Below, in pieces: positions 53,067 to 60,813 of a DNA stretch of 64,000 nt (position 1 is the stretch's first letter; each line of letters opens with the position of its first letter). Origin of the DNA: Brucella haematophila (lineage in GTDB: Bacteria > Pseudomonadota > Alphaproteobacteria > Rhizobiales > Rhizobiaceae); contig NZ_VCPE01000020.1 of NCBI RefSeq assembly GCF_005938105.1, positions 20,399-84,398 of the forward strand, given 5' to 3'. The position numbers and the translations under genes are program-made. The notes under the pieces were generated by a model. The model searched no databases and was not told where the DNA came from. It saw nothing but the letters and a program-made list of their open reading frames with translations.

Positions 53067-53248
53067 CAGTCGTCATGTCATCGCTTGTTGTATAGATTCG
53101 ACAGCCACATTCATAGCAGACCTCAGCGGAAAACCAGTCTTTATCCGAGGCATGAGCAGACAAAGGGACAATCTACCGATCATAAATGCAGTTTTTAGTG
53201 ATCTGCCCCTTCAGCGGCAGATTCTCTTTGAACGAACAACAGCACCGC

Positions 53249-53656
53249 TCAGTCGCGTAGCCAGTTTTCGACCCTCAGAGCACGGATACGTGAGAATTCT
53301 CCGGTATTGGCCGTGACTAACGCCATCCCGAGCGCATAAGCATGGGCAGCGATGAGGAGGTCATTCGGACCGATGGGCTTGCCAACGGCTTCTAATTCGG
53401 CTCGGATTCGCCCGTATTCGGCGTCGGCAGGCGTATCAAGTGCGAGCACTTGTATACTTCCAAGAATGGCCTCGATGTGCGCCAGCAGCTTCGGCGATCC
53501 TTTCTTGGCGCATCCAAAGCGTAACTCCGCTGCCGTGATGATACTGACGCAAACTGCTTCTGGTCCAACCTCGGCGATGCGTCTGGCGACAGCGCCCTTG
53601 GGGTTTCGTGCAAGCTCGGACACGACATTGGTGTCAAGCATGTACAGCGCGCTCAC
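53249..53656 (-). CDS. vapC: VapC-type PIN-domain toxin, second module
   Basis: The 135-residue protein has the PIN residues Asp8 (LYMLDTNVVSELARN), Glu44 (TAAELRFG) and Asp99 (IGPNDLLIAAHA), with a conserved Asn in VTANTGEFSRI. It matches the VapC/FitB group. It overlaps the antitoxin stop by four bases. It is not closely similar to the VapC near 36.7 kb. Confidence 0.93.
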   Translation of the reverse strand: MSALYMLDTNVVSELARNPKGAVARRIAEVGPEAVCVSIITAAELRFGCAKKGSPKLLAHIEAILGSIQVLALDTPADAEYGRIRAELEAVGKPIGPNDLLIAAHAYALGMALVTANTGEFSRIRALRVENWLRD

Positions 53657-53922
53657 AGGTCGATTTCTTTCAACGGTAGCAGGGTATCGTCAATATCAGG
53701 GAACTGATCTTCCGGCCCAAGCGGTTCCAGCCCGGCAAGCACTTCCAACAGGTTCTGGCGACGCACCGGCTCTATGATAAGTCGATCTCCATCGCGATGG
53801 ATCATCACCCGGTCGCCGGGAAGTTCGAAGTCAGCTGGAATGCGTACCGCCTGACTCTTATTGTTACGGAAGAGTTTTGCTTCGCGGGCTGGTGTAGATT
53901 CGGAGTGTCGGAGCTGTGGCAT
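53653..53922 (-). CDS. vapB: VapB-type antitoxin (AbrB/SpoVT fold)
   Basis: The 89-residue protein has the swapped-hairpin AbrB DNA-binding segment (EAKLFRNNKSQAVRIPADFE; DRVMIHRDGDRLIIEPV) and a C-terminal toxin-binding tail ending LPLKEIDL. It is the first gene of the pair. A double GTATATAC site lies 14 bp upstream of its start. Confidence 0.92.
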   Translation of the reverse strand: MPQLRHSESTPAREAKLFRNNKSQAVRIPADFELPGDRVMIHRDGDRLIIEPVRRQNLLEVLAGLEPLGPEDQFPDIDDTLLPLKEIDL

Positions 53923-53935
53923 ATCGGTCTCCTTT

Positions 53936-53955
53936 GTATATACAAGAGTATATAC
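53936..53955. promoter_or_regulatory. Double GTATATAC palindrome, VapB operator/promoter
   Basis: GTATATAC occurs twice (53936-53943 and 53948-53955) with a four-base spacer. Each copy is self-complementary, so the whole is a symmetric pair. Its place just upstream of the antitoxin gene fits VapB self-regulation; the AT-rich core could also be the -10 box. Confidence 0.75.
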
Positions 53956-54242
53956 ATCGTAGCAGGATAAATTTCAAGCGGAGCGGGGTCGCTAGCGCGC
54001 AATTGTACGTCGTTCAGCGATGTTGTAGCGGTTCATAGTGGGCACCAAACCAAGATGTGGGATGGCATCGTCGGCGGTGGGAGTGCACAGTGGAGACGCC
54101 ATTCTTCGCAATTATAAATGCAAAACAATAAGGGAGTTATCCGTGATGGGAAATCCCGGGCGCATGAATGGCAACGAAGGCAGAGGCTATATAACAAAAA
54201 AATAAGAAAATCAATATCTTAGCAAAAATCGCGTAATATTAA
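53956..54242. other. Intergenic region right of the second VapBC module
   Basis: About 290 bp with no gene. The right half (54110-54240) is AT-rich with an A-run and may hold the transcription end of the minus-strand hydrolase gene. No hairpin is clear. Confidence 0.35.
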
Positions 54243-55268
54243 TTATGGAACATTCTCTCGCAACGATGTTGAAGCAACAAATCGCTTCAAATTGGCTCCA
54301 GCCCTAAAAATGTACGGCGGAATGGCAAGTGAATAGTGACCACAGTTTAATTGCTGAACATTCGGATTTACGCCAGCATTATTCAGACTTTCCAACAGAG
54401 CAATTGACAATTCTGGCAATACAACCTTGTCTCTTTTTGCCAAAACAATCTGTATATCCAAATCTGGACGGGCGAGACTGTAGGCGTAATTTCCCAGATC
54501 GAGCGGTGCCCAAGCCCTGTGTAGATGAGAAAGGTCTATCGTGGGCTCAAAGCTCTCGCGTATGGCGCGCGTTGCGCGCCCGGTCCAGACCATCTCGGCC
54601 AGACTTCCGGCTGTGAGAAACAGCGAAGCTTTCTTAACATTGGTATCATGAGCCGCGACCAGTCCTGCAACCCATGAACCGAGGCTCATTCCAAGTACGG
54701 AAATTTCTCGATAGCCTTGGCTTTTGAGCCAGCGAATGAGCTTTTGTCCATCCCACACGGCCTGCCGTAGCGATTGGATCGTTCGGCCGAGATTTGCGCT
54801 AAGCATATAATCAGCGTAGTCGGACCCCGGACGGCTTCGTTCAAAATGATAAGGCATTGCGATCTCGACAACCGTAATGCCTCTTTTCGAGAAATATCGT
54901 GCGATCTGACTATTACGGGAACGTGCGTTCCAATGATGAAATATCACCAGTGCCTTGTCCCGTGACCCGCTATCCGTGATCTTAGCCCAGACCTGGTTGT
55001 TTTCCTCAACGTCTGTCGAAATTTCAGATGGAAATTTGAGGTAGTCCCCTGCCCGCTCAAAATCTCTATCGCTACCGAGTGGCGCTCTGAAGTACGATGG
55101 CGTGGCAGCTGCCTGCACCCCGAGCTGGCAGAATTCATCGATAGTGGAAACCTTTGGGGCGCCCGGAAACGCACGTTCTGCATCGAGAATGACGGCTGTT
55201 ACTTTTTTAGCATCTTCTCCGCGTCGTGCCCGTTTCTCATCCCATTGATCAAGCCAACTATGAAACAC
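54243..55268 (-). CDS. Alpha/beta hydrolase, RcgR-like
   Basis: The 341-residue protein has an alpha/beta-hydrolase core: the nucleophile elbow LGMSLGSWVAGLVAAHD (Ser about 193), the strand ALVIFHHWNARSR, and a late His in LNCGHYSLAIPPY. The N-terminal 100 residues are a separate helical part. In rhizobial plasmids a hydrolase of this kind (named RcgR, sometimes called a putative lactone hydrolase) pairs with a membrane protein RcgA and affects conjugation. Its start overlaps the rcgA-like gene by 11 bases. The name rests on memory of that pair and on context, near virB genes. Confidence 0.7.
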   Translation of the reverse strand: MFHSWLDQWDEKRARRGEDAKKVTAVILDAERAFPGAPKVSTIDEFCQLGVQAAATPSYFRAPLGSDRDFERAGDYLKFPSEISTDVEENNQVWAKITDSGSRDKALVIFHHWNARSRNSQIARYFSKRGITVVEIAMPYHFERSRPGSDYADYMLSANLGRTIQSLRQAVWDGQKLIRWLKSQGYREISVLGMSLGSWVAGLVAAHDTNVKKASLFLTAGSLAEMVWTGRATRAIRESFEPTIDLSHLHRAWAPLDLGNYAYSLARPDLDIQIVLAKRDKVVLPELSIALLESLNNAGVNPNVQQLNCGHYSLAIPPYIFRAGANLKRFVASTSLRENVP

Positions 55269-56829
55269 TTTGATTACTCACCTCACTCGCGCGCCGGGAC
55301 CCAAGGGCCGGATCAAATAAGCCATAAATAGCGATTAGGAGCCCGACAAACATCAAGACTGTAAAGCCAGAAAACGTGTCGATTGACAGATAGCTTGCAA
55401 ATAGAAGCATCACAACGGCGGTCATTTTCCACAAGGTGACTTTAAAATGATTTCCTGCTCCAGTGCGGGTCACTCCATAAAGGAAAACAAAACAGGTCGA
55501 TATTGCGATTAGCAGACTGCTGTAGTGTGTGGGCATTCGATAGCTGATACGGCTGTGCGCCGTCGCTTGATCGTACAAGATAGATGAAAGGTCGTTGATC
55601 ACCCAGGCTACAATGCTCGCGCCGTTAGAGGCTAAATACGAGCTTTGTAGCTTCATCACGGTAGCGATCAAAATGCCTAAAACCGTGCAGCGAAAAACCC
55701 CCTGCATAACCCAGATTGCGGTCTCGCTTCTAAAGCCCGTACCTGCGTTCGTCTGCGCTGTTGGTCCTTCGCGTAACTTTCGAAGGTCATTGATGACCGA
55801 GTAAAGCAGTATGAGGCCGGCGAAGAAGAGATAAAATGAAAAACTCATATAAAGATAGGCAAATGCCGTAAAACCGATCGCAACAGGTATCGTCACGATT
55901 TCGGGCCGGACTATCGCGATTGTGCCCCAATCGGTTGCGTAATTTCCTCCTCCACTTATGAGAGGGACCAGACAAACGCCGATCCACTGGAACACACCAG
56001 CAAAAAGCAAACAGATTAGGAAGACCGCCCAAAACGAACCCGATGAGGCGTCGATAATATCACGCCATGCCCGGTCGCTGTACTCGGGTGTGCCATCGAA
56101 ATGCCGACGACGTTCCTCCTGCTTCCACGAATGCACCAGTTCGGAAACGAAGGCCAGGAAGACCGGAAGAAACACCATGAACACGAGGGTCCAGTTCGCC
56201 GCCCAAAGGAATCCGACCTGCTTGATCACGCCATCTGATCGGGTGAATGTTACGTTGTGAATGCCAATGATGTACGAAAGGAACCCGAGAGCCGACATTC
56301 CAGCAAAAACCGAGGCAGACAGATTCAGTGGAGACCCCTCACCGAAAAGCTTCTCTGACCATCTAGTCAGATTCCATCGCTTACCATCGTTATCGTTTGC
56401 GGAGTCCGATGTTGCAAGGCGGGTTTCAAGTTGGGCTGGCACCGACGGTTCGGCTGTTTCAGTCTTCTTCTGCTCACGTCTTTTAGCGACAAGTCGAGAG
56501 TGTGCAGCGCTGAGTTCCATACTCCATTCGCTTGTAGCAACCGTATCACCACAACTTAAAACTCTTGCCAACAACCCGATGTTGGTCGTGCTTATGCCTT
56601 TTTCATTCTCCTGAAACCAGAGCTGAACCGTTCGAAGATCGACGCCAATCCGCTTAGGATCTACATGCGTTATGGCCTCCGCCAGAAGCTCTGGCGTCCA
56701 TGGACCTGCCGTATGACCGTCGGATCGTAGCGGGCGACCAGCACCGGCGGCGACAATGAGCTTGAACAATTCTTTGAAGTCGCTCCCATCCCTCGGTGGC
56801 GGGAGAAAAAACTTTCCATTCTTTGTCAA
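55258..56829 (-). CDS. Multi-pass membrane protein with N-terminal HTH-like region, RcgA-like
   Basis: The 523-residue protein has two parts. Residues 1-110 are soluble and resemble a helix-turn-helix (ELLAEAITHVDPKRIGVDLR; TVQLWFQENEKGISTTNIGL). After a linker, residues 165-510 hold about eight to nine membrane helices, with a large cytoplasmic loop near 235-260. A signal-receiving or transport role linked to gene control is plausible. The partner gene is an alpha/beta hydrolase, and a VirB-type system is 4 kb away, so it fits the RcgA family reported to regulate plasmid conjugation in Sinorhizobium. The match is from memory. Confidence 0.65.
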   Translation of the reverse strand: MTKNGKFFLPPPRDGSDFKELFKLIVAAGAGRPLRSDGHTAGPWTPELLAEAITHVDPKRIGVDLRTVQLWFQENEKGISTTNIGLLARVLSCGDTVATSEWSMELSAAHSRLVAKRREQKKTETAEPSVPAQLETRLATSDSANDNDGKRWNLTRWSEKLFGEGSPLNLSASVFAGMSALGFLSYIIGIHNVTFTRSDGVIKQVGFLWAANWTLVFMVFLPVFLAFVSELVHSWKQEERRRHFDGTPEYSDRAWRDIIDASSGSFWAVFLICLLFAGVFQWIGVCLVPLISGGGNYATDWGTIAIVRPEIVTIPVAIGFTAFAYLYMSFSFYLFFAGLILLYSVINDLRKLREGPTAQTNAGTGFRSETAIWVMQGVFRCTVLGILIATVMKLQSSYLASNGASIVAWVINDLSSILYDQATAHSRISYRMPTHYSSLLIAISTCFVFLYGVTRTGAGNHFKVTLWKMTAVVMLLFASYLSIDTFSGFTVLMFVGLLIAIYGLFDPALGSRRASEVSNQSVS

Positions 56830-57097
56830 TAGCTTAGCGGCTCAGATTTCGTTTCGTTTCGCAGTGTTTCTTATCCTATCGTGTGGGATGCCTTAATCAA
56901 CATTTTTATCACTTGGATTTTGGGATGACTGTTTCATCAGAAAATTGGTGTATGGAGACGAGAAACTGTGCATCGGGCAGTAAGAAGCATTGATCTACTA
57001 ATGATCGTGTATCGTGCTGCTATCAACTAGGCATCAGTTTCGAGGATTGCACTTACGAGCATCACCCATCTTCTGAAAATGAATTTCGGAGGCCATT

Positions 57098-57358
57098 ATG
57101 GATGCTATTGCAGATACATTGGATTGGCGGGATGAAACCAATGTCGTTGACCTAGGCGACAATGGCCCGACAAAACGACTGCTGGATATGTCATCGCTAG
57201 CGGAAGATCCGCGCCGGATCGTAGATTATGAGCCGCAAGATGTGGATGACGCCATCGGAAAACTGGTCTATCTCGCCGCTTCTCTTATCTCCGGGCGGAT
57301 TACGCTCGCACGGGGCGAAATGGCATCAGTTTTGAAAAGCGTCGATAAGAAATTATGA
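57098..57358 (+). CDS. Small protein of unknown function, probable plasmid accessory
   Basis: The 86-residue acidic protein (DAIADTLDWRDETNVVDLGD at the start) has TTCGGAGGCC just before the ATG, a strong ribosome-binding site. It is followed directly by an intrinsic terminator. It is single, and convergent to the exported-protein genes. The 268 bp before it probably contain its promoter and that of the RcgA-like gene. Confidence 0.7.
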   Translation: MDAIADTLDWRDETNVVDLGDNGPTKRLLDMSSLAEDPRRIVDYEPQDVDDAIGKLVYLAASLISGRITLARGEMASVLKSVDKKL

Positions 57359-57366
57359 TTGCTTTG

Positions 57367-57390
57367 GAAGCCCGCCAGCGGGCTTCTTCT
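57367..57390. terminator. Intrinsic terminator between convergent genes
   Basis: GAAGCCCGC (57367-57375) and GCGGGCTTC (57378-57386) form a perfect 9-bp stem around two central bases, so the innermost pairs must open into the loop. TTCTATTT follows on the plus strand and an A-rich stretch precedes it less clearly, so it mainly serves the gene ending at 57358. Confidence 0.8.
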
Positions 57391-57835
57391 ATTTGCGGTC
57401 TGTCGCAATCCATTCGCCAGAGGATTGATCCTTGGCAAATCCAACCGTCCTCGCAATAGCTTGCGCTGACGGATTTTTTTTGACGTTGGTAACGCACTCG
57501 ACCATGCCGTTGGCACCGTCAACAGGCCAACAATTCGCTAGTGAGACGGAAAGCATTTCAAGTTCACTCCTATCCCACAATAGCGGATTTTTTTCTTCCA
57601 GCTTCCTCACGGCAAGCAATGCTTCAGCTTGAGTTGGCACATCGAGCTTGGCGCTCGCCGCTGGCTCATCGGGAACGGGACAAAGTGTAGGGTCGGCCTT
57701 GATCGCTGCAACGATATCGGCTTTTGCAATGGCTGTTGCGTTGCTCGAAGCGTTGGAGACTACAAACCAAGTACCGCCCGCGCCAACAGCGATGCCGGCG
57801 CTTGCTGCCAGTGCGAGAAGTGCGTTCTGATTCAT
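57389..57835 (-). CDS. Exported or membrane-anchored protein of unknown function
   Basis: The 148-residue protein starts with a hydrophobic segment (NALLALAASAGIAVGAGGTWFVV) that can be a membrane anchor or an uncleaved signal. The periplasmic part has three Cys (DPTLCPVPDE, LANCWPVDG, MVECVTNV). No family is recognised. It follows the TrbM-like gene by nine bases in the same operon, so it is probably part of the transfer region. Confidence 0.7.
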   Translation of the reverse strand: MNQNALLALAASAGIAVGAGGTWFVVSNASSNATAIAKADIVAAIKADPTLCPVPDEPAASAKLDVPTQAEALLAVRKLEEKNPLLWDRSELEMLSVSLANCWPVDGANGMVECVTNVKKNPSAQAIARTVGFAKDQSSGEWIATDRK

Positions 57836-57844
57836 TAGAGCTCC

Positions 57845-58399
57845 TTAAAGTTTCAAATTGAACCAATAGCGCCCCTTCAAACCTTGATAATCGGGAATGT
57901 CGAAAAAGTAAGGGTCTTTTCGCATTGGACGGGCAATGGAGACGACCTTTCGACAACTATTTCCGCGATCCGAGTTGCCAATGTCTCTATATTGAACATC
58001 CTTGTACTGCTGAAGCTCTTTGTTCTGTTCCCTGATCTTGTTGGTGCAGGTGTTGATTGTCTTTTCGCAGCGGTTGGACAGCTTTGCGCCGCGATCACTC
58101 ATATTGCTGGCTTCCTTGAATCCAGATGGGCAATCCTCGTAAGGCTGATATCCGGGTTTGCCAGACTTAGCTTCATGGCAAATGGGCCATGAGAAACCCG
58201 GTTTTGCCATGGCCTTGATCAACTTGGTCATTGGCGGAACGCAATAAGGGACACCATGCCACGAGGGATTTGATGATGCTGCGCACAACAGGACCTGGCA
58301 GCCCCAAGATGGCGTCCCTCCCGTGTCCTGCGCTATTGCAGCGGATGGCATCACGGCGATAGTGCCAAGGCCAGCGAGTGCAAACAGAAACTGCTTCAT
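57845..58399 (-). CDS. TrbM/KikA-family conjugal transfer protein
   Basis: The 184-residue protein has a Sec signal peptide (LFALAGLGTIAVMPSAAIA/QD) and then the TrbM/KikA hallmark SWGCQVLLCAASSNPSWHGV with PYCVPPM. Further Cys lie in PICHEAK, EDCPSG, RCEKTINTCTN and GNSCRK; they suggest several disulfides in the periplasm. TrbM-type proteins are encoded in IncP and IncN transfer regions, but their role in pilus or pairing functions is not settled. It lies in the minus-strand operon divergent from virB1. Confidence 0.82.
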   Translation of the reverse strand: MKQFLFALAGLGTIAVMPSAAIAQDTGGTPSWGCQVLLCAASSNPSWHGVPYCVPPMTKLIKAMAKPGFSWPICHEAKSGKPGYQPYEDCPSGFKEASNMSDRGAKLSNRCEKTINTCTNKIREQNKELQQYKDVQYRDIGNSDRGNSCRKVVSIARPMRKDPYFFDIPDYQGLKGRYWFNLKL

Positions 58400-58534
58400 T
58401 TCAGGTCATCCTCATATTGTAGCGGTTGAAACCAACCCGGTAGGCAACATGTCTCGGGCGTGAAATGGGGACCGTGTGATGAGATCTCCGGCCGCGTAGC
58501 TGCATAGTGCGATAAGTGTGAACGCGGAAAACCA

Positions 58535-58807
58535 TTAGATTCCAATGCGATAGACCAGGAGCTGATTTGGAATATCGCGGCATACCGCTGGATAGGCAAA
58601 GACGCCGATCAAGAACGCATCGAACGACATTTGCCGTTGTTCGTGGAAAAACAGCGATACGGTGAGGAATAGGGCCGCGATTATGCCGTGGACCCACCAG
58701 ATTTTCGACGACGGGATGATAAGCAAAAACGATAGCAGGATGGCCAGCAACAAGCAGGCCATAGGATCGCGCGCGAAATTGAGCGCAATATGAGCGATTT
58801 CCGACAA
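58535..58807 (-). CDS. Small membrane protein in the transfer operon
   Basis: The 90-residue protein has two or three membrane helices (MACLLLAILLSFLLIIP; IWWVHGIIAALFLTVSLFF). Its ATG begins one base after the stop of the thermonuclease-like gene upstream. Size and place suggest an accessory part of the transfer apparatus, but no family is recognised. Confidence 0.65.
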   Translation of the reverse strand: MSEIAHIALNFARDPMACLLLAILLSFLLIIPSSKIWWVHGIIAALFLTVSLFFHEQRQMSFDAFLIGVFAYPAVCRDIPNQLLVYRIGI

Positions 58808-59497
58808 CTATCGGTCTGTCCTTCTTGGTTTTCTGCGCGCGTTGGCAAACGGGGGAGAGATTTCGCTTTTGCGCTCTACGAGTAGGTTGAAATCCGCGAT
58901 AGGCTGACGATCGAGCGTTTTGTCGACGGCCTTGCGCCGCCACTCATTCATATCCAGAACATAGGTCGCCCACATGCCATATCGCGCCGACATGGCGGTA
59001 CGCTGATAGCCTATATATTGAGGGTGGCTGAGGTAGGGTGAATCCACCCTCGCCCAACCCACACGAAGCATTTCGAGAGCTAGGTCGCGTCCCCGCGATG
59101 TGCATCTCGCTCGCGCCATGCCTTCAGCATCATAGCCGACGACACCGCAGGAGACGGCGGACGCCCCGATCGCTCTTTTGAGCCAAGCTTTTGCAAAGGG
59201 GCCACAGGGTACAGGCGGCGGTGCTTTCGTGACGTCCCTGTTCGTCCATTTCGGATCAAGCGCCCATTGAGGCAATTCGCACGCGTCAATGTCCGCGAGC
59301 CGAACTCGTTGGGCATAAGTGGGAAACCAGAGGGTCCGACCATCAATAACCGCGACACGACCCTTGAAGATTGGAAGCGGTACCGGCTGGCTAGGTTGAA
59401 CCGATACGCTGGCAGCTGGCGCGCGTTTAATAGCATCAGCTGCGAATGCTGGTGTCGATGCGACGGCAAATGACATTGCTACGATCAGATATTTCAT
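58808..59497 (-). CDS. Exported thermonuclease-like protein (SNase fold), third of three
   Basis: The 229-residue protein has a signal peptide (YLIVAMSFAVASTPAFA/AD), then a staphylococcal-nuclease-like core: RVAVIDGRTLWF, QRVRLADIDACELPQ, GPFAKAWLKRAIG and ARARCTSRGRDLALEMLRVG, with GYQRTAMSARYGMWA at the end. The usual catalytic Asp-Arg-Glu set is only partly recognisable (RVRLADIDACE keeps the Arg), so activity is uncertain. It overlaps the preceding gene by four bases. Thermonuclease-like proteins occur in plasmid transfer regions, possibly to clear DNA at the cell surface. Confidence 0.75.
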   Translation of the reverse strand: MKYLIVAMSFAVASTPAFAADAIKRAPAASVSVQPSQPVPLPIFKGRVAVIDGRTLWFPTYAQRVRLADIDACELPQWALDPKWTNRDVTKAPPPVPCGPFAKAWLKRAIGASAVSCGVVGYDAEGMARARCTSRGRDLALEMLRVGWARVDSPYLSHPQYIGYQRTAMSARYGMWATYVLDMNEWRRKAVDKTLDRQPIADFNLLVERKSEISPPFANARRKPRRTDR

Positions 59498-60033
59498 TGT
59501 TGGGCATTCCTCGTCCGTTCGTTTGCCGATTTGCTCAACAGGATGGCAGGATGCTGAACGTCTTCGAATTGCCAGAGGCCTGCCCGCTTCTCACGAGCTT
59601 CCTGTTCGGCCACTGCGTATGCTGGATAGTAGGGAAGCCCGTCAGCCTTCAGCGCGGCAAAGGCATAGCCGCTCGTAATCAACACCGTCGATAAATCGAG
59701 GCGATTTCCGCCGATTGTCGCGTAGCAAATAACGTAGGAAGTATCGGCAGTTTGCGCTACGGGAGCGCACACAGGTTTGGTGTCTCTGACATAAGCGGCG
59801 AATACGGCAAGCGATGCCTCGCCGCAGTCCTTCTTTCTTCCGGTCGTATCAGTGAAAGCAGTTCCACGAAGGCATGACTGTAAACCATAGAGACGATAGC
59901 GCTGACCTTCTGAGACCCATGTATCGCCAGATTCCAAAGTGACGCCCGGCTGGAAGTCAAAATATCCCTCCGGTGCTGCAAAAGCCATTGGCGAAAAAAG
60001 GACCATGCATAGCAATACTAGGGATGGCTTCAT
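59494..60033 (-). CDS. Exported thermonuclease-like protein (SNase fold), second of three
   Basis: ATG 60033 (overlapping the upstream stop by four bases) gives 179 residues with a signal peptide (PSLVLLCMVLFSPMAFA/AP). The fold traces are GDTWVSEGQRYRLYGLQSCL, KDCGEASLAVFAAYV, LDLSTVLITSGYAFAALKAD and AVAEQEAREKRAGLWQF, which parallel the third gene's order of motifs. The final EAREKRAGLW is a classic SNase ending. A Cys pair differs from the others. Activity is uncertain. Confidence 0.72.
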   Translation of the reverse strand: MKPSLVLLCMVLFSPMAFAAPEGYFDFQPGVTLESGDTWVSEGQRYRLYGLQSCLRGTAFTDTTGRKKDCGEASLAVFAAYVRDTKPVCAPVAQTADTSYVICYATIGGNRLDLSTVLITSGYAFAALKADGLPYYPAYAVAEQEAREKRAGLWQFEDVQHPAILLSKSANERTRNAQQ

Positions 60034-60638
60034 TGGCCCTTCACCCGAGGATCGGCCCACATTCCATAGAAGCCGTCTTCTCCAATTTTCTGCGCCTTCT
60101 CCATATCGGGACGCTCTAGCTTCCCATCTTTCGATTTCGCAATACGGAGCGCGCCGAGAGAGAGCAGTTGCTCTTCGAGCATATCAACGGTGTCAAGGCT
60201 GCCGGGGTAATTGTAATAGCCGAAGCACGTCACATTTTGTTTGGGCGCGCGGTCTTCACTTACAAATGCCCGACAAAACAGCACCTTCGGCGACTGCAAC
60301 ATGATCTGAAGCTGCTGCGTGGCGTAGTCAGCGCAAGAACCAGCAAAATCATCCTTGCGGTTCACCATTTCGCCTTTGCACGCTTCTAGCCCGTACAGAT
60401 TAAGTACGGTCTTATCATCAACCCTAAATTCGGTCGGTGAAGTCGCCTTATAGCCGGAAGCCGATGCAAACCCCTTTCGAGCCGAAACTTTTCCGTCTCC
60501 GTCATAATACTCGATGACAAGCACGGACTTCCCCGGCGATGCCATCGACTTGATGTAATCCTTATTGATTGCAGGCGCTGCGATTGCAGCTGTCGCCAAC
60601 AAACAACTGCTCATTGCGATTGCTATGGTTCTCTTCAA
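60030..60638 (-). CDS. Exported SNase-like protein, divergent, first of three
   Basis: The 202-residue protein has a signal peptide (MSSCLLATAAIAA/PA). The middle shows the same order of motifs as its two neighbours but more worn: FRVDDKTVLNLYGLEACKGE, then SCADYATQQLQIML, VTCFGYYNYPGSLDTVDMLE, LLSLGALRI and EKAQKIGEDGFYGMWADP. It is probably a diverged SNase-fold protein without full catalytic residues. It is the first gene of the minus-strand operon and lies 175 bp from virB1, with which it shares a divergent promoter region. Confidence 0.55.
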   Translation of the reverse strand: MKRTIAIAMSSCLLATAAIAAPAINKDYIKSMASPGKSVLVIEYYDGDGKVSARKGFASASGYKATSPTEFRVDDKTVLNLYGLEACKGEMVNRKDDFAGSCADYATQQLQIMLQSPKVLFCRAFVSEDRAPKQNVTCFGYYNYPGSLDTVDMLEEQLLSLGALRIAKSKDGKLERPDMEKAQKIGEDGFYGMWADPRVKGQ

Positions 60639-60813
60639 TTTGTAGATCTCACCATATTGATAATTTTCTTACCTTACTCAAAAGGGGTTTGTGATTTGTA
60701 AAAAAGAATGTATCACTTAGCCAAATCGGTATTATACTCTTGCGAACTTAATCTGTTTTCGCTGCAACCTCAACAGCGTTTTTGAGGCCTGCGACAGGCG
60801 CTAAAGGGCTAGA
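60639..60813. promoter_or_regulatory. Divergent promoter region of the virB and thermonuclease-like operons
   Basis: This 175-bp AT-rich gap must drive transcription both ways. A TATTATACT stretch (60730-60738) is a good -10 box toward virB1, but no matching -35 box is clear, which suggests that an activator is needed. I see no obvious palindrome for a regulator. Confidence 0.4.
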
